From contig JAIVLN010000004.1 of NCBI GenBank assembly GCA_020524245.1, forward strand, positions 248,001-312,000: a DNA stretch of 64,000 nt. Reading direction: 5' to 3'. The DNA is from Rossellomorea aquimaris (GTDB taxonomy: Bacteria > Bacillota > Bacilli > Bacillales > Fictibacillaceae). Each line of letters opens with the position of its first letter. Position 1 is the stretch's first letter. Shown one piece after another: positions 8,316 to 16,550 of this stretch. Below the pieces are notes generated by a model, which searched no databases, was not told the origin of the DNA, and saw only the letters and a list, made by a program, of their open reading frames with translations. Both the position numbers and the translations under genes were made by a program.

Positions 8316-8346
8316 TAAAAAGGGTGATGCACAACGTACATCACCC
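8316..8346 (-). terminator. cspD terminator
   Basis: On the minus strand GGGTGATG, a loop and CATCACCC form a perfect 8-bp stem followed by TTTTTA. Confidence 0.85.
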
Positions 8347-8376
8347 ATTAAAGTCTTAGTCAGTTAAATAACTCAA

Positions 8377-8577
8377 TTAAACTTTTTGTACGTTAGAAGC
8401 TTGTGGTCCACGGTCGCCTTCAACGATGTCGAAAGATACGTTTTGACCTTCTTCTAAAGTCTTGAAACCTTCACCTTGGATTGCAGAAAAGTGAACGAAT
8501 ACGTCGTTACCTTCTGAAATTTCGATGAATCCAAAACCTTTTTCTGCGTTAAACCATTTTACTGTACCAGTATTCAT
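8377..8577 (-). CDS. cspD: Cold shock protein
   Basis: A 66-residue single cold-shock domain (OB fold) that binds single-stranded RNA and DNA and acts as an RNA chaperone. Both RNA-binding motifs are intact: KGFGFIE (RNP1) and VFVHF (RNP2). The N terminus [18 protein letters not shown] and C terminus [10 protein letters not shown] are typical. CAGGAGG lies 7 bases before the ATG. The message has a long untranslated leader of about 175 bases from the promoter at 8761-8789, the usual design for cold-induced translation. Which csp paralog this is cannot be told from sequence alone. Confidence 0.95.
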   Translation of the reverse strand: MNTGTVKWFNAEKGFGFIEISEGNDVFVHFSAIQGEGFKTLEEGQNVSFDIVEGDRGPQASNVQKV

Positions 8578-8760
8578 ATACTGTACCTCCTGAAAATCTT
8601 ACAAATTTCACTTAAAGTTAAACGTTATACTTTTTGCTGTATTAAAAAATTCGTACCCACAATGTTGTTAGACAATAATTCCATCATCGTCTACAACAAC
8701 TTGCAGCTACGACTTCAATCTACCCACTGTCTATATAACTAACTTTATAGCGTTAACTCC

Positions 8761-8789
8761 ACTATAAAACATCTGGGCGGTATTGTCAA
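8761..8789 (-). promoter_or_regulatory. Sigma A promoter of cspD with long leader
   Basis: On the minus strand TTGACA (8784-8789) and TATAGT (8761-8766) have a 17-base spacing. Transcription would start near 8754, leaving a 5' leader of about 175 bases before the cold shock gene. The rest of the gap up to 8885 holds only the upstream region of the divergent SIMPL gene. Confidence 0.85.
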
Positions 8790-8885
8790 ACCCACAATGA
8801 AAATATTTTTCTTTCCTATACATTTCCGCGTCATTCCGGCTCATAGTCTACTATATAGACTTCCGCAAAGGAAAGGATTGTTTGT

Positions 8886-9539
8886 ATGTATTATAATCAG
8901 CCGTTTCCAAGTCAACCACTCTATAGATCTCAAGTCATGGAAATGTACGGAGAAGGAACAATCAAGGCAGATCCCGATCAGATTTACATGACGATCGGTG
9001 TCCAGACGGAAAATGAGGACGTCAAACAAGCCACTACTGATAATGCATACCGTGCAACTCAAGTTTTGAACGCTCTCCAAAAAATAGGGATACCTTCCAA
9101 CCAGATTGAAACGACCGAATATAATATCCAGCCCATCTACCAGTATGAAGATGGGAAGTCGAACTTAAAAGGCTTCAGGGTGGAACATCTGTATCGTATC
9201 CGCCTAACTCAGTTGAATATGGCAGGCGAAGTGTATGATACAGCGATCCAAGCAGGTGCAAATGTCGCAAGAGGTCTCTCTTTCGAGCTATCAAACCCTT
9301 CAGAATATTATTGTGTCGCATTGCAAAAAGCTTACGAAGATGCGTTACGAAAAGCTTGTTCTCTTGCTAATGTGATGGGTGTACAATTGGCTAAACATCC
9401 ATTGAAAGTCCAGGAACAACCTGTCTCTCGAAATGGCTTACCGTACAAAACAGAACTCCTCCAGGCAGCGACCACTCCGATCCAACCTCAACAAGTAACG
9501 GTTCAAGCCTCATTGAAAGTATGGTTCTGCTATCAATGA
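8886..9539 (+). CDS. SIMPL domain-containing protein (DUF541)
   Basis: A 217-residue protein with one SIMPL domain over most of its length: MEMYGEGTIKADPDQIYMTIGV near the N terminus (about 18-39), then QKIGIPSNQIETTEYNIQP and ALQKAYEDALRKACSLANVMG. Homologs (Bp26, YggE, YwdL types) form oligomeric shells or occur in the periplasm or coat; their biochemical role is unclear. No signal peptide is seen: the N terminus MYYNQPFPSQPLYRSQ is Tyr/Pro/Gln-rich and polar, so a cytoplasmic or spore location is likelier. It is divergent from cspD. AAAGGA precedes the start. Confidence 0.8.
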   Translation: MYYNQPFPSQPLYRSQVMEMYGEGTIKADPDQIYMTIGVQTENEDVKQATTDNAYRATQVLNALQKIGIPSNQIETTEYNIQPIYQYEDGKSNLKGFRVEHLYRIRLTQLNMAGEVYDTAIQAGANVARGLSFELSNPSEYYCVALQKAYEDALRKACSLANVMGVQLAKHPLKVQEQPVSRNGLPYKTELLQAATTPIQPQQVTVQASLKVWFCYQ

Positions 9540-9633
9540 AGTTTGATATTGTTGTCTGACGAAACCTGTATTAAAATATAGAATGTTGACTATAGTCCGC
9601 TGTCATTTTTTTAAATTATTTGGAGGACTTACT

Positions 9634-9873
9634 ATGAAGTTGGAACAAGCGATTGGTCTCGTAATACGTAAACACAGGACTGTAGAAAAAATCTCCCAGT
9701 TCAAATTGGCTGAACTAACCGGCTTCGACCGATCGTTCATCAGCTTATTGGAACGTGGGAGAAGAGTACCTACAGTCAAAACGATCTTTATCATCTCTGA
9801 ACATTTGAACATCCCACCTGGACAGTTGATAGAAGAGGTTCATCAATTGGTGGAAAGTGAGATCATGGAGTAA
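9634..9873 (+). CDS. Small XRE-family helix-turn-helix regulator
   Basis: A 79-residue, single-domain Cro/C1-type protein. The helix-turn-helix lies at about residues 20-45 (SQFKLAELTGFDRSFISLLE) and is followed by RGRRVPTVKTIFIISEHLNI, the usual pattern. The longer frame starting at 9583 lacks a ribosome binding site, whereas TTGGAGGA lies 6 bases before the ATG at 9634. There is no effector domain. Its targets are unknown; it ends 11 bases from the convergent DUF962 gene. Confidence 0.85.
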   Translation: MKLEQAIGLVIRKHRTVEKISQFKLAELTGFDRSFISLLERGRRVPTVKTIFIISEHLNIPPGQLIEEVHQLVESEIME

Positions 9874-9883
9874 TGCGGTCTTC

Positions 9884-10222
9884 CTAGGAAGCCGTTTTTT
9901 CTTTTTTTACATGCTTTTCAAGTTCTTTGCCGATGTTTCCTGTCAAAATACTGCCGAACATTTGGAAATCAGCCCGAAGTGACCAGAACGGGTGTCCGAA
10001 TGTGGCTGGCTTATTCCCTTCAATGAAAAAATGACTGATCCAGGCAAATGAATAAGCAATAAGTGGAGCTGCGAGAAGATACCAGAAGTTCATCGTCAAC
10101 AGGACAACACCGACACATACGAACACAAAACTTGTCCCGACAAAATGCCAGGCACGAGTAGCAGGCTTGGAATGCTGTTGTAAATAAAATGGCCAAAACT
10201 CTTGATAATTTTTGAATTCCAT
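9884..10222 (-). CDS. DUF962 (Mpo1/YGL010w-like) membrane protein
   Basis: A short membrane protein of about 112 residues with the family's N-terminal block EFWPFYLQQHSKPATRAWHF, including HSKPATR and a nearby second His, two hydrophobic segments (about 27-47 and 51-67), then SHFFIEGNKPATFGHPFWSL. Yeast Mpo1 is an iron-dependent dioxygenase in phytosphingosine breakdown. The His residues are kept here, but the substrate in a Bacillus-type cell is unknown. The ATG at 10222 is preferred over one 9 bases upstream because AAGGGG would abut the earlier start. Confidence 0.8.
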   Translation of the reverse strand: MEFKNYQEFWPFYLQQHSKPATRAWHFVGTSFVFVCVGVVLLTMNFWYLLAAPLIAYSFAWISHFFIEGNKPATFGHPFWSLRADFQMFGSILTGNIGKELEKHVKKEKTAS

Positions 10223-10237
10223 TTCGATCATCCCCTT

Positions 10238-10549
10238 TTATCCATCAATTCGTAATGATTTCTTCTGCATCAATGAGACCCGATAAGGATGCAACGACGC
10301 CTCCATCACCCCATTCAACACAGCAGGATCCCCTTCCATTAACTGCTTGGCACGGTCATAGGATGACGTTCGAAGAATGACCAGTCCAAGGGTGCCATCT
10401 AAACATGGTCCAGCCAGGATGAGTTCTTCTGATTCAAGCAATTTTTCTAAATACGTGTAGTGTTGTTGCAGAATTTCTTCTTCCTCTGGTGTGATGTTGT
10501 CAATGAAATCTGTTTTTCTAGGCGTCAGCTTGTACAAATACTCTTCCAT
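10238..10549 (-). CDS. YciI family protein
   Basis: A 103-residue protein of the YciI/dimeric alpha-beta barrel type: a His in EEEILQQHYTYLEKL (about 24-38), LAGPCLDGTLGLVILRTSS (about 45-63), then AKQLMEGDPAVLNGVMEASLHPY. The family has a conserved His-Asp pair, and some members are small hydrolases or chlorohydrolases; most have no known function. It lies just upstream of the DUF962 gene on the same strand (15 bases), so the two are probably co-transcribed. AAGGAGG precedes the start. Confidence 0.8.
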   Translation of the reverse strand: MEEYLYKLTPRKTDFIDNITPEEEEILQQHYTYLEKLLESEELILAGPCLDGTLGLVILRTSSYDRAKQLMEGDPAVLNGVMEASLHPYRVSLMQKKSLRIDG

Positions 10550-10625
10550 TCCCTCTCCTCCTTCTATTTATATATGTTCTCTTTTTATTTCAATAATCCT
10601 CTATAAGTACGGTACGTGAAATTTA

Positions 10626-10895
10626 TTAAATGCGGTTCCAATATTGGGAAATGCTATGGAGATCGGAATCTAGATCCCCTCTTTGTTCTGAAGAAACGAT
10701 GATCGGAATCTGATCATGTAAAGTGATCATGACTGATTCTTCAACACCGTGGTTGGCAAGATATTGTTGAAGCCTCTCGAATTGCCCTTGTGACAAGACA
10801 GATTGCACTTCGATTTGTTTGACGCGTTTCAGTACGAAATGGGAAGATTCTGCATCCCATTCCCCACTCAAAAGGTTCCCTTCATATTGATCCAT
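10626..10895 (-). CDS. Hypothetical protein, 89 residues
   Basis: I do not recognise this protein. It is soluble and mixed in charge, with SGEWDAESSHFVLKRVKQIEV near the N terminus and PIIVSSEQRGDLDSDLHSISQYW at the end. The pattern suggests a small alpha/beta fold. A TTG three codons upstream is possible, but AGGAGG lies 9 bases before the ATG at 10895, which is preferred. It is divergent from the photolyase gene, with about 85 bases between the starts that must hold both promoters. Confidence 0.7.
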   Translation of the reverse strand: MDQYEGNLLSGEWDAESSHFVLKRVKQIEVQSVLSQGQFERLQQYLANHGVEESVMITLHDQIPIIVSSEQRGDLDSDLHSISQYWNRI

Positions 10896-10980
10896 GACTT
10901 TCAACCTCCTCTTATGATTGGACTTTTCATCTTCCGAATCAGTAGAATAAAAGACAAATCTTTCAACTAGGGTGATTCCA

Positions 10981-12393
10981 ATGGATGAGGTTTATGCATT
11001 ATGGTTTCGAAGGGATTTCCGCCTTCAAGATCACCATGCGTTATATAAATTAGCCGAACGACTTACAGAATCAGGCGGTAGTTGGTTCGGTTTCTTCATC
11101 GTCGATCCCATGTTCACTGAAGAAATCGATCTGAGCAACGATTACTTTTTCCAAACAGTTGAGCATTTCTGTATGACGTGCGAGAAAAACTCCATTCCGA
11201 TTCAAATAATGGAAGGAAAGCCAGAGGAACAGATCAAGAAACTGCTCGAGAATGTAGAAAATATCAAAGGGATTTATACGAACGAAGACGAATGGGGATA
11301 TGGAAAGGAACGGGATGATCGTGTAAAGGACTTATGTGAGGCATATGATGTCGAATTCCATTCTTTTCTCGATTACAATCTTCACGGTAGCTATGACATT
11401 TGCAAAAAAGATGGCGGACTGTATCAGGTGTTTACACCCTATTACAAAGTTTGGCGCTCAATAGATAAACCACAACCTTATCCTGTTCCGATCGAAACTT
11501 TGAAAGAACATCACCATCTCCCCGATGAGATCGAAAGTACGGATTTCTGTCAGCTACTGAAAAGATGTGAACTAACATGGGAACGAATGGGTGAAGAACA
11601 AGCTTACGAAAACGCAAAACAATTCGTGAATGAACGGTTAGGGTCGTATAATGACAAGCGTGACATTCCTTCAAAAAACGGAACAAGCCGCTTATCCTTC
11701 TACTTGAGGACAGGAACATTGTCGATCCGGACGCTATATTCACTCGTTGAGGAAGAATCAGACTCCGATGCAAAAGAAACCTACGTGAAAGAATTGGCTT
11801 GGAGGGATTTCTATAATTGCGTTCTCACGCAATATCCGAATGCTGAAAATGAAGAAATCCAGGATAAATATAGAGGATTGGAATGGCATTTCAATGAGAA
11901 TTTGTTTGAAGCCTGGCGCGAAGGAAAAACAGGGTTTCCGATCGTCGACGCAGGCATGAGGCAGATGAATTCGATTGGTTGGATGCACAATCGGTTACGG
12001 ATGATCACTGCCTCCTTTCTATCTAAAGATCTGCTTGTAAACTGGCGGTATGGAGAACAATATTTTGCTCGTAAACTGATTGATTATGACCCAGCATCCA
12101 ATATCGGCGGTTGGCAATGGGCTGCTTCAGTAGGTACAGATGCTGTACCATACTTCCGCATCTTCAATCCGACTACACAAAGTAAACGGTTCGATCCGGA
12201 TGGAGCCTATATCCGGAAGTGGATTCCAGAATTGAATGATGTACCGAAGAAATATATCCATGAACCTTGGAAAATGAACAAGTCCGATCAACAAGAGTAT
12301 GGATGTATGCTCGGTAAGGATTACCCTGAACCGATCGTGGACCATAGAACCCAGCGTGAAAAAGCGTTGTCCTTATATGAAGAATTGAAGTGA
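10981..12393 (+). CDS. phrB: Deoxyribodipyrimidine photolyase
   Basis: Blue-light flavoenzyme that splits UV-induced cyclobutane pyrimidine dimers. The N-terminal antenna-binding domain starts YALWFRRDFRLQDHHAL. The C-terminal FAD domain has TSRLSFYLRTGTLS, ELAWRDFYN, the signature GFPIVDAGMRQMNSIGWMHN (about 320-340) and NIGGWQWAASVGTDA, with Trp residues available for the electron-transfer chain. A length of 470 residues is normal for class I CPD photolyases. The start is the ATG at 10981, because AGGGTGA lies just before it; an upstream GTG overlaps that site. It may add light-dependent repair beside the MrfAB pathway. Confidence 0.95.
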   Translation: MDEVYALWFRRDFRLQDHHALYKLAERLTESGGSWFGFFIVDPMFTEEIDLSNDYFFQTVEHFCMTCEKNSIPIQIMEGKPEEQIKKLLENVENIKGIYTNEDEWGYGKERDDRVKDLCEAYDVEFHSFLDYNLHGSYDICKKDGGLYQVFTPYYKVWRSIDKPQPYPVPIETLKEHHHLPDEIESTDFCQLLKRCELTWERMGEEQAYENAKQFVNERLGSYNDKRDIPSKNGTSRLSFYLRTGTLSIRTLYSLVEEESDSDAKETYVKELAWRDFYNCVLTQYPNAENEEIQDKYRGLEWHFNENLFEAWREGKTGFPIVDAGMRQMNSIGWMHNRLRMITASFLSKDLLVNWRYGEQYFARKLIDYDPASNIGGWQWAASVGTDAVPYFRIFNPTTQSKRFDPDGAYIRKWIPELNDVPKKYIHEPWKMNKSDQQEYGCMLGKDYPEPIVDHRTQREKALSLYEELK

Positions 12394-12399
12394 TCAAGA

Positions 12400-12429
12400 G
12401 TCGGCTTTTTATAAGCCGGCTTATTTTTT
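12400..12429 (+). terminator. phrB terminator
   Basis: GTCGGCTT, a short loop and AAGCCGGC are followed by TTATTTTTT. Confidence 0.8.
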
Positions 12430-12507
12430 CGAATAAATCATTCTTTGTTGTTCAAAATAAGAGCAGTTGACTTACCATTCATTGGCACTTCGAAAGGATA
12501 ATTCAAA

Positions 12508-13839
12508 ATGGATGATTTATTGATTGCAAGAACGCTATTCGGAACGACGATGGGTGTACACATCATCTATGCGACTCTTGGGATCGGAATTCCACTCATG
12601 ATCCTTATTGCCGAGTTGATGTATCAGAAGACGAAGGATCGGGATTATGCCATCATGGCTAACCGCTGGACAAAAGGGTTTGCCGTCCTGCTCGGGGTCG
12701 CCATACCTACCGGGACGATTGCAGGTGTTCAATTATCCTTATTATGGCCAGGCTTCATGGAAGTGGTTGGAAAAGTCATTGCCCTTCCCTTCCAGATCGA
12801 AATCTATGCTTTTTTCTTAGAAGCCCTCTTTATGTCGATTTATGTGTATGCCGCAGACCGACTCTCGCCTGCGATGCGAATTTTAAGTGTATTTCTCGTT
12901 TTTGTAGGGGCAGCTGCCTCAGGGATCCTGATTACGAATGTCCACGCGTTCGAAGGTACGCCAGCTGGATTCCGGATCGAGAATGGAGAGTTTGTAGACG
13001 TGGATCCGTGGGCTGCGTTCTTCAATCCTAGCTTTTTTGTGACGGGAGGACATGTTGCAGTCTCTGCATTCATGACAGGCGCTTTCGTGATCGCTTCCAT
13101 CGCGGCTTTTAAAATGTGGAAAGAACGGAAAATCAACAGAACGTATCGTTATCATCAGAAAGCGTTGATGCTTGGTCTTGTCATTGGCGGCATATTCTCA
13201 TTAGCGACAGCCTTAAATGGACATGAAAGTGCTCAACTATTACATGAATATCAACCGGAAAAGCTGGCAGCCGCGGAAGGTTTGTTTGAAACGCAACGAT
13301 ATGCCCCGCTTGCGATCGGTGGTTTCACGGATCGTGAAACGCAAGAAGTCAAATGGGCGATTGAAATTCCCTGGGCGCTCAGCTTTCTTGCAGGAGATCG
13401 TTTTGACACGGAAGTGAAAGGTTTGAATGACTATCCGGAAGAATTGTGGCCGCCGCTTTTCGTCCATACGCTCTTCAATGCGATGGTCGGAATCGGAACG
13501 ATGTTGATTTTCCTTTCGATGATCGGTTTTGCAATCCGACATATTTTCAAAAAGGAACAGTTCCCTCGTTGGCTCATGGTCCTCTTCATATCTGCTGGAC
13601 CTTTGTCGATTCTTGCCATCGAGTTCGGATGGATCTTTGCTTGTACAGGCCGGCAACCGTGGGTCATCTATCGGGTCCTGAAGACGGAAGAAGTGGTGAC
13701 GACCGCCACTAATCTGGGTACTTTGTTCATCTTTTTCATCATCATCTACATCATCTTGATGGTAGCGACTGTCCTTGTGCTCCGGTATTACTTCCGCAGA
13801 CATCCTATCGAAAAGGAATTGGACATCGAGAAGAATTAG
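12508..13839 (+). CDS. cydA: Cytochrome bd-type quinol oxidase subunit I
   Basis: Haem-bearing subunit of the bd oxidase, which oxidises menaquinol and reduces oxygen without pumping protons. The first haem-ligand His is in GTTMGVHIIYATLGIGIPL (His18), the second in GGHVAVSAFMTG, and the conserved stretch GWIFACTGRQPWVIYRVL lies near the C-terminal third. About nine membrane segments are visible. At 443 residues it has the short Q-loop of the Gram-positive YthA/CydA type. AAAGGA precedes the ATG. cydB follows 11 bases later, so the two form an operon. It is separate from the qcrABC branch at 43.9-45.8 kb. Confidence 0.95.
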   Translation: MDDLLIARTLFGTTMGVHIIYATLGIGIPLMILIAELMYQKTKDRDYAIMANRWTKGFAVLLGVAIPTGTIAGVQLSLLWPGFMEVVGKVIALPFQIEIYAFFLEALFMSIYVYAADRLSPAMRILSVFLVFVGAAASGILITNVHAFEGTPAGFRIENGEFVDVDPWAAFFNPSFFVTGGHVAVSAFMTGAFVIASIAAFKMWKERKINRTYRYHQKALMLGLVIGGIFSLATALNGHESAQLLHEYQPEKLAAAEGLFETQRYAPLAIGGFTDRETQEVKWAIEIPWALSFLAGDRFDTEVKGLNDYPEELWPPLFVHTLFNAMVGIGTMLIFLSMIGFAIRHIFKKEQFPRWLMVLFISAGPLSILAIEFGWIFACTGRQPWVIYRVLKTEEVVTTATNLGTLFIFFIIIYIILMVATVLVLRYYFRRHPIEKELDIEKN

Positions 13840-13850
13840 GAGGGTTTTCA

Positions 13851-14873
13851 GTGACAGATGCTTTGCTCGCAATCACATTACTTTGGGTTTTCGTGTTCAT
13901 CTATGCAGTCGCTGCCACCATCGACTTCGGTGCAGGGTTCTGGTCTATGATCTATCTCGGAAAACGACAGATGCGGGCGACGAGAATCGCAAACCGCTAT
14001 CTTTCACCGTCGTGGGAAGTGACGAATGTGTTCATCGTTCTCATCGTCGTCGCGCTCGTAAGTTTCTTCCCTGGAGCAACATACACGTTAGGTACGGTTT
14101 TATTGATTCCAGGCAGTATGGTCATCCTTTTGCTCGCAGTTCGAAGTGCCTTCCTCGTCTTCTCTCATACCGCTAAGGATTATGAAAGGATATTGACATA
14201 TGTTTCAGGGATATCCGGATTCTTGATTCCTGGGCTACTCATACTGATCCTGCCGATTTCCCATGGCGGATATATCGATGTCATCAATGGAAATGAACAA
14301 TTAAGCATGATAGCTTTATGGACAAGCTGGAGTACATACGCATTTGTCGGCTTCGCGATTTCCAGTACACTGTTTTTATCCTCACTTCTTCTCTATGATT
14401 ATTCCAATGTTGCCAACGACCACGAAGCCTTCGTCATCTACCGCCGAGATGCGCAACTCATCGGCCCTATAGTCCTTTTGTTCGCCTTCTTCATCATGAT
14501 GGCGATTCGGATAGAAGCACCATGGTTGTATGATAACATGATGGAGCGCACTTTTTGGTTAGGATCATCTGTCTTGGTTTTTCTGATTGGCTATGCTTTA
14601 TTATGGATGAAACGACAAATGCCCCGTTTCACCGTTATCGCCATCGTCGTCCAATATTTACTTGCAAGCTATGCATACGGAACGAGTCATCTGCCGTATA
14701 TCGTATATCCATCCGTCACGATTGAGTCTGGCTTTACGAATCCGAATATGTTCCGTGCTTTATTCGTATCATACATCGTCGGCTTCGCGATCTTGATCCC
14801 AGGTTTCGTCTATTTCTGGCGATTGTTCATGAAAGACCGCAGATATATCAAATCAGGAGAGTCGGAATCCTGA
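13851..14873 (+). CDS. cydB: Cytochrome bd-type quinol oxidase subunit II
   Basis: Membrane partner of CydA, 340 residues with about eight or nine hydrophobic segments. The N-terminal pattern FIYAVAATIDFGAGFWSMI and NRYLSPSWEVTNVFIVL belong to the CydB family. The start is GTG, supported by GGAGGG six bases upstream. There is no cydCD or cydX-like gene next to it, so assembly factors must be elsewhere. A perfect bidirectional terminator follows. Confidence 0.93.
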   Translation: MTDALLAITLLWVFVFIYAVAATIDFGAGFWSMIYLGKRQMRATRIANRYLSPSWEVTNVFIVLIVVALVSFFPGATYTLGTVLLIPGSMVILLLAVRSAFLVFSHTAKDYERILTYVSGISGFLIPGLLILILPISHGGYIDVINGNEQLSMIALWTSWSTYAFVGFAISSTLFLSSLLLYDYSNVANDHEAFVIYRRDAQLIGPIVLLFAFFIMMAIRIEAPWLYDNMMERTFWLGSSVLVFLIGYALLWMKRQMPRFTVIAIVVQYLLASYAYGTSHLPYIVYPSVTIESGFTNPNMFRALFVSYIVGFAILIPGFVYFWRLFMKDRRYIKSGESES

Positions 14874-14878
14874 TGTAC

Positions 14879-14913
14879 AACAAAGGCTGCCCTCGAGGGC
14901 AGCCTTTGTTCTT
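14879..14913. terminator. Bidirectional terminator between cydB and a convergent small gene
   Basis: A 32-base perfect palindrome (AACAAAGGCTGCCCTC and its complement, 14879-14910) with T-rich flanks on both strands serves both convergent transcripts. Confidence 0.85.
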
Positions 14914-15112
14914 ATTTACGTTCATTTGACGGTTCAGAGACCTTTTCTTCACTTAAGGATTGATGTTCTTGTTCGAACTTGGTCAGTTCCTTTGCGGAAT
15001 GTTTACGGATGAATATCGTTGCGATGATGGCTCCAGCCATGAATATGATTAACATGATGACGGAGGGGATGTATTCTGTCTTATCGTCCGGAAAATAAAG
15101 AAACTCCATCAT
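14912..15112 (-). CDS. Small single-pass membrane protein, unknown function
   Basis: About 66 residues: a short N-terminal part (MMEFLYFPDDKTEYIPS), one membrane segment (about 17-37, VIMLIIFMAGAIIATIFI) and a charged tail rich in Glu and Lys (SEEKVSEPSNERK). I do not recognise a family. A GTG three codons earlier sits on the AGAGGG site, so the ATG at 15112 is preferred. It converges on cydB and may or may not be linked to the oxidase. Confidence 0.65.
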   Translation of the reverse strand: MMEFLYFPDDKTEYIPSVIMLIIFMAGAIIATIFIRKHSAKELTKFEQEHQSLSEEKVSEPSNERK

Positions 15113-15238
15113 ACGCGTCACGCCCTCTCTTTAATTAGCTTCCTACATTATAACAGACATCCCCATAGGGATGTCTGCATCGAGCTATTACAATTTCGTG
15201 AATAAACGAAAAAGAGCTGATCCGACGAGATCAGCCTC

Positions 15239-15607
15239 TCAAGTTTCGATTTGTTCGTCGATCGATTTCAAAATGTACTCGATGGATTTCGTCATCGCAA
15301 TGAATCGCTTTTCCCTCGTATCCTTTTGGAAAGCTTGAACGGCGACAATCGTCATGTTTTCATGGGTGTCTTTGATTTGAATCGGATACACATACTTTGG
15401 CTTTTCTTCAATCGCCCAATTCGTTGCAAGTGGCTTCCATTCATCAGCCAATTCCTGTACTACATCCGCAAAAGGCTTCACTTCTCCGTAAAAATCCACT
15501 TCATACCCATCTCTCGTCGTCTTTTCGATATATTGTTCATAAGCCTGATCGTTCAATGACCGCAGACGGACCGTCAGCTCTTTTAATTTTTGATGGTTGA
15601 TACTCAT
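15239..15607 (-). CDS. yppE: YppE family protein (DUF1798)
   Basis: A 122-residue, all-helical cytoplasmic protein. The tract EEKPKYVYPIQIKDTHENM, followed by REKRFIAMTKSIEYILKSID, matches the YppE family of Bacillus, which forms a small helical bundle of unknown function. The frame is open further upstream, but GAGGTGA lies just before the ATG at 15607. It keeps the B. subtilis neighbourhood (yppE near sspM and yppC), although yppF and yppG were not found. Confidence 0.85.
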   Translation of the reverse strand: MSINHQKLKELTVRLRSLNDQAYEQYIEKTTRDGYEVDFYGEVKPFADVVQELADEWKPLATNWAIEEKPKYVYPIQIKDTHENMTIVAVQAFQKDTREKRFIAMTKSIEYILKSIDEQIET

Positions 15608-15670
15608 GCTTTCACCTCGCTGAAACCATCCTATCAAACGAGGGTGATAAATGCTACAATTGTAAACTTC

Positions 15671-16210
15671 TTACAAGGTGAACAGACTTACAAGCCAGTT
15701 TCTCTTTTTCGGTTTGATAGCAGTCGGATTGAACTCGGTTCTGATTTCATTCGTAGCGGTCACTTGCAATAGGAGCTGCTCTTCCAAGACCAGCATCTTT
15801 TCTTCCAATTCTGTCAGTTTCGTTGACATCTGATCCATATCCTTACGATGTTGAAGAACCTGATAAGAAAGAACTTCGTCCGCTTTTTGCGAAACCTTGG
15901 ACTCCAGTTGGTCCAACCTCTCCTGCAGCTGTTGGAAACATGCATCCATCTCATTCAATGCACTGCCTTTTTTCGGTTGCACCACTTCAGTCCCTTTCTG
16001 TTCCTGATGCTTGATGTCGCTCATTTGCAAACCTTGTTGCAGCATATCTTGTATTTCTTCCAAACGCTCGATATCTTCCGGTCGGAACAGATAATGTCCA
16101 TGATCGTTCTTCGGGCACGGGATATCAAAATACTTTACCCAGCGTTGAATGGTGGTCGGGTTGACATTCAGCTTCTTGGAAACGACTTTTGTTTTCACCA
16201 ATCTTTCCAT
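15671..16210 (-). CDS. racA: RacA-like chromosome-anchoring protein (MerR-type HTH plus coiled coil)
   Basis: A 179-residue protein. The N-terminal MerR-like winged helix (about 1-65) has VVSKKLNVNPTTIQRWVKYF and NDHGHYLFRPEDIERL. A long coiled coil follows (about 85-160, with LQERLDQLESKVSQ and LTELEEKMLVLEEQ), and the basic, hydrophobic C terminus KPKKRNWLVSLFTL could touch the membrane. This layout is that of RacA, which bridges the origin region to the cell pole through DivIVA during sporulation. In B. subtilis racA is elsewhere on the chromosome, so a related regulator cannot be excluded. GGGAGG precedes the start. Confidence 0.72.
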   Translation of the reverse strand: MERLVKTKVVSKKLNVNPTTIQRWVKYFDIPCPKNDHGHYLFRPEDIERLEEIQDMLQQGLQMSDIKHQEQKGTEVVQPKKGSALNEMDACFQQLQERLDQLESKVSQKADEVLSYQVLQHRKDMDQMSTKLTELEEKMLVLEEQLLLQVTATNEIRTEFNPTAIKPKKRNWLVSLFTL

Positions 16211-16228
16211 AGTAAGGACCTCCCGAAA

Positions 16229-16242
16229 TAATGGTACCGTTA
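16229..16242. promoter_or_regulatory. Palindrome upstream of the racA-like gene
   Basis: TAATGGTACCGTTA is a near-perfect inverted repeat about 20 bases upstream of the racA-like start. MerR-type proteins bind such palindromes, so it may be an operator for its own product; this is inference. Confidence 0.35.
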
Positions 16243-16363
16243 CTATTCTAGAGCCTTCCTACCTTCCCCTTCAGGCATGACAAAAGTAGTAGTCGTTCGG
16301 CAAAGAAAGTGGATTTTCACTAGTTGGACTCGGATTCGACAGCAGTTGCTCACATCTGATTTT

Positions 16364-16393
16364 TGTATAGTTGATCGATGGGATACCATACTA
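16364..16393 (+). promoter_or_regulatory. Sigma G promoter of sspM
   Basis: TGTATA (16364-16369) and CATACTA (16387-16393) with a 17-base spacing fit the forespore sigma G consensus. The SASP gene begins about 20 bases downstream. Confidence 0.75.
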
Positions 16394-16413
16394 ACACTAG
16401 GAGGTGACACATC

Positions 16414-16524
16414 ATGACAAAAAGACGTGGTCCTATAAAAGAAGAGCAGAAAAAAGCCCATGAAGAAACACGGGCAGGTTATGGAGATAAGAAATTAGAA
16501 GGACCGAACCGCCCTTCTACTTAA
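16414..16524 (+). CDS. sspM: Small acid-soluble spore protein SspM-like
   Basis: A 36-residue basic peptide that starts MTKRRGPIKEEQKKAHEE and ends DKKLEGPNRPST, the ending of B. subtilis SspM (KLGGPNRPST). Minor SASPs of this kind are made in the forespore late in sporulation. AGGAGGTG lies 9 bases before the ATG, and a sigma G promoter precedes it. The position beside yppC is the same as in B. subtilis. It is on the plus strand and convergent with yppC. Confidence 0.85.
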   Translation: MTKRRGPIKEEQKKAHEETRAGYGDKKLEGPNRPST

Positions 16525-16550
16525 ACAGTACATTCCAGAGGGTGACTTGA

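Noticed and set aside
13240-13872. 210-codon frame opposite cydA
   Set aside because: Antisense shadow of a conserved membrane protein gene; no ribosome binding site and unusual composition.
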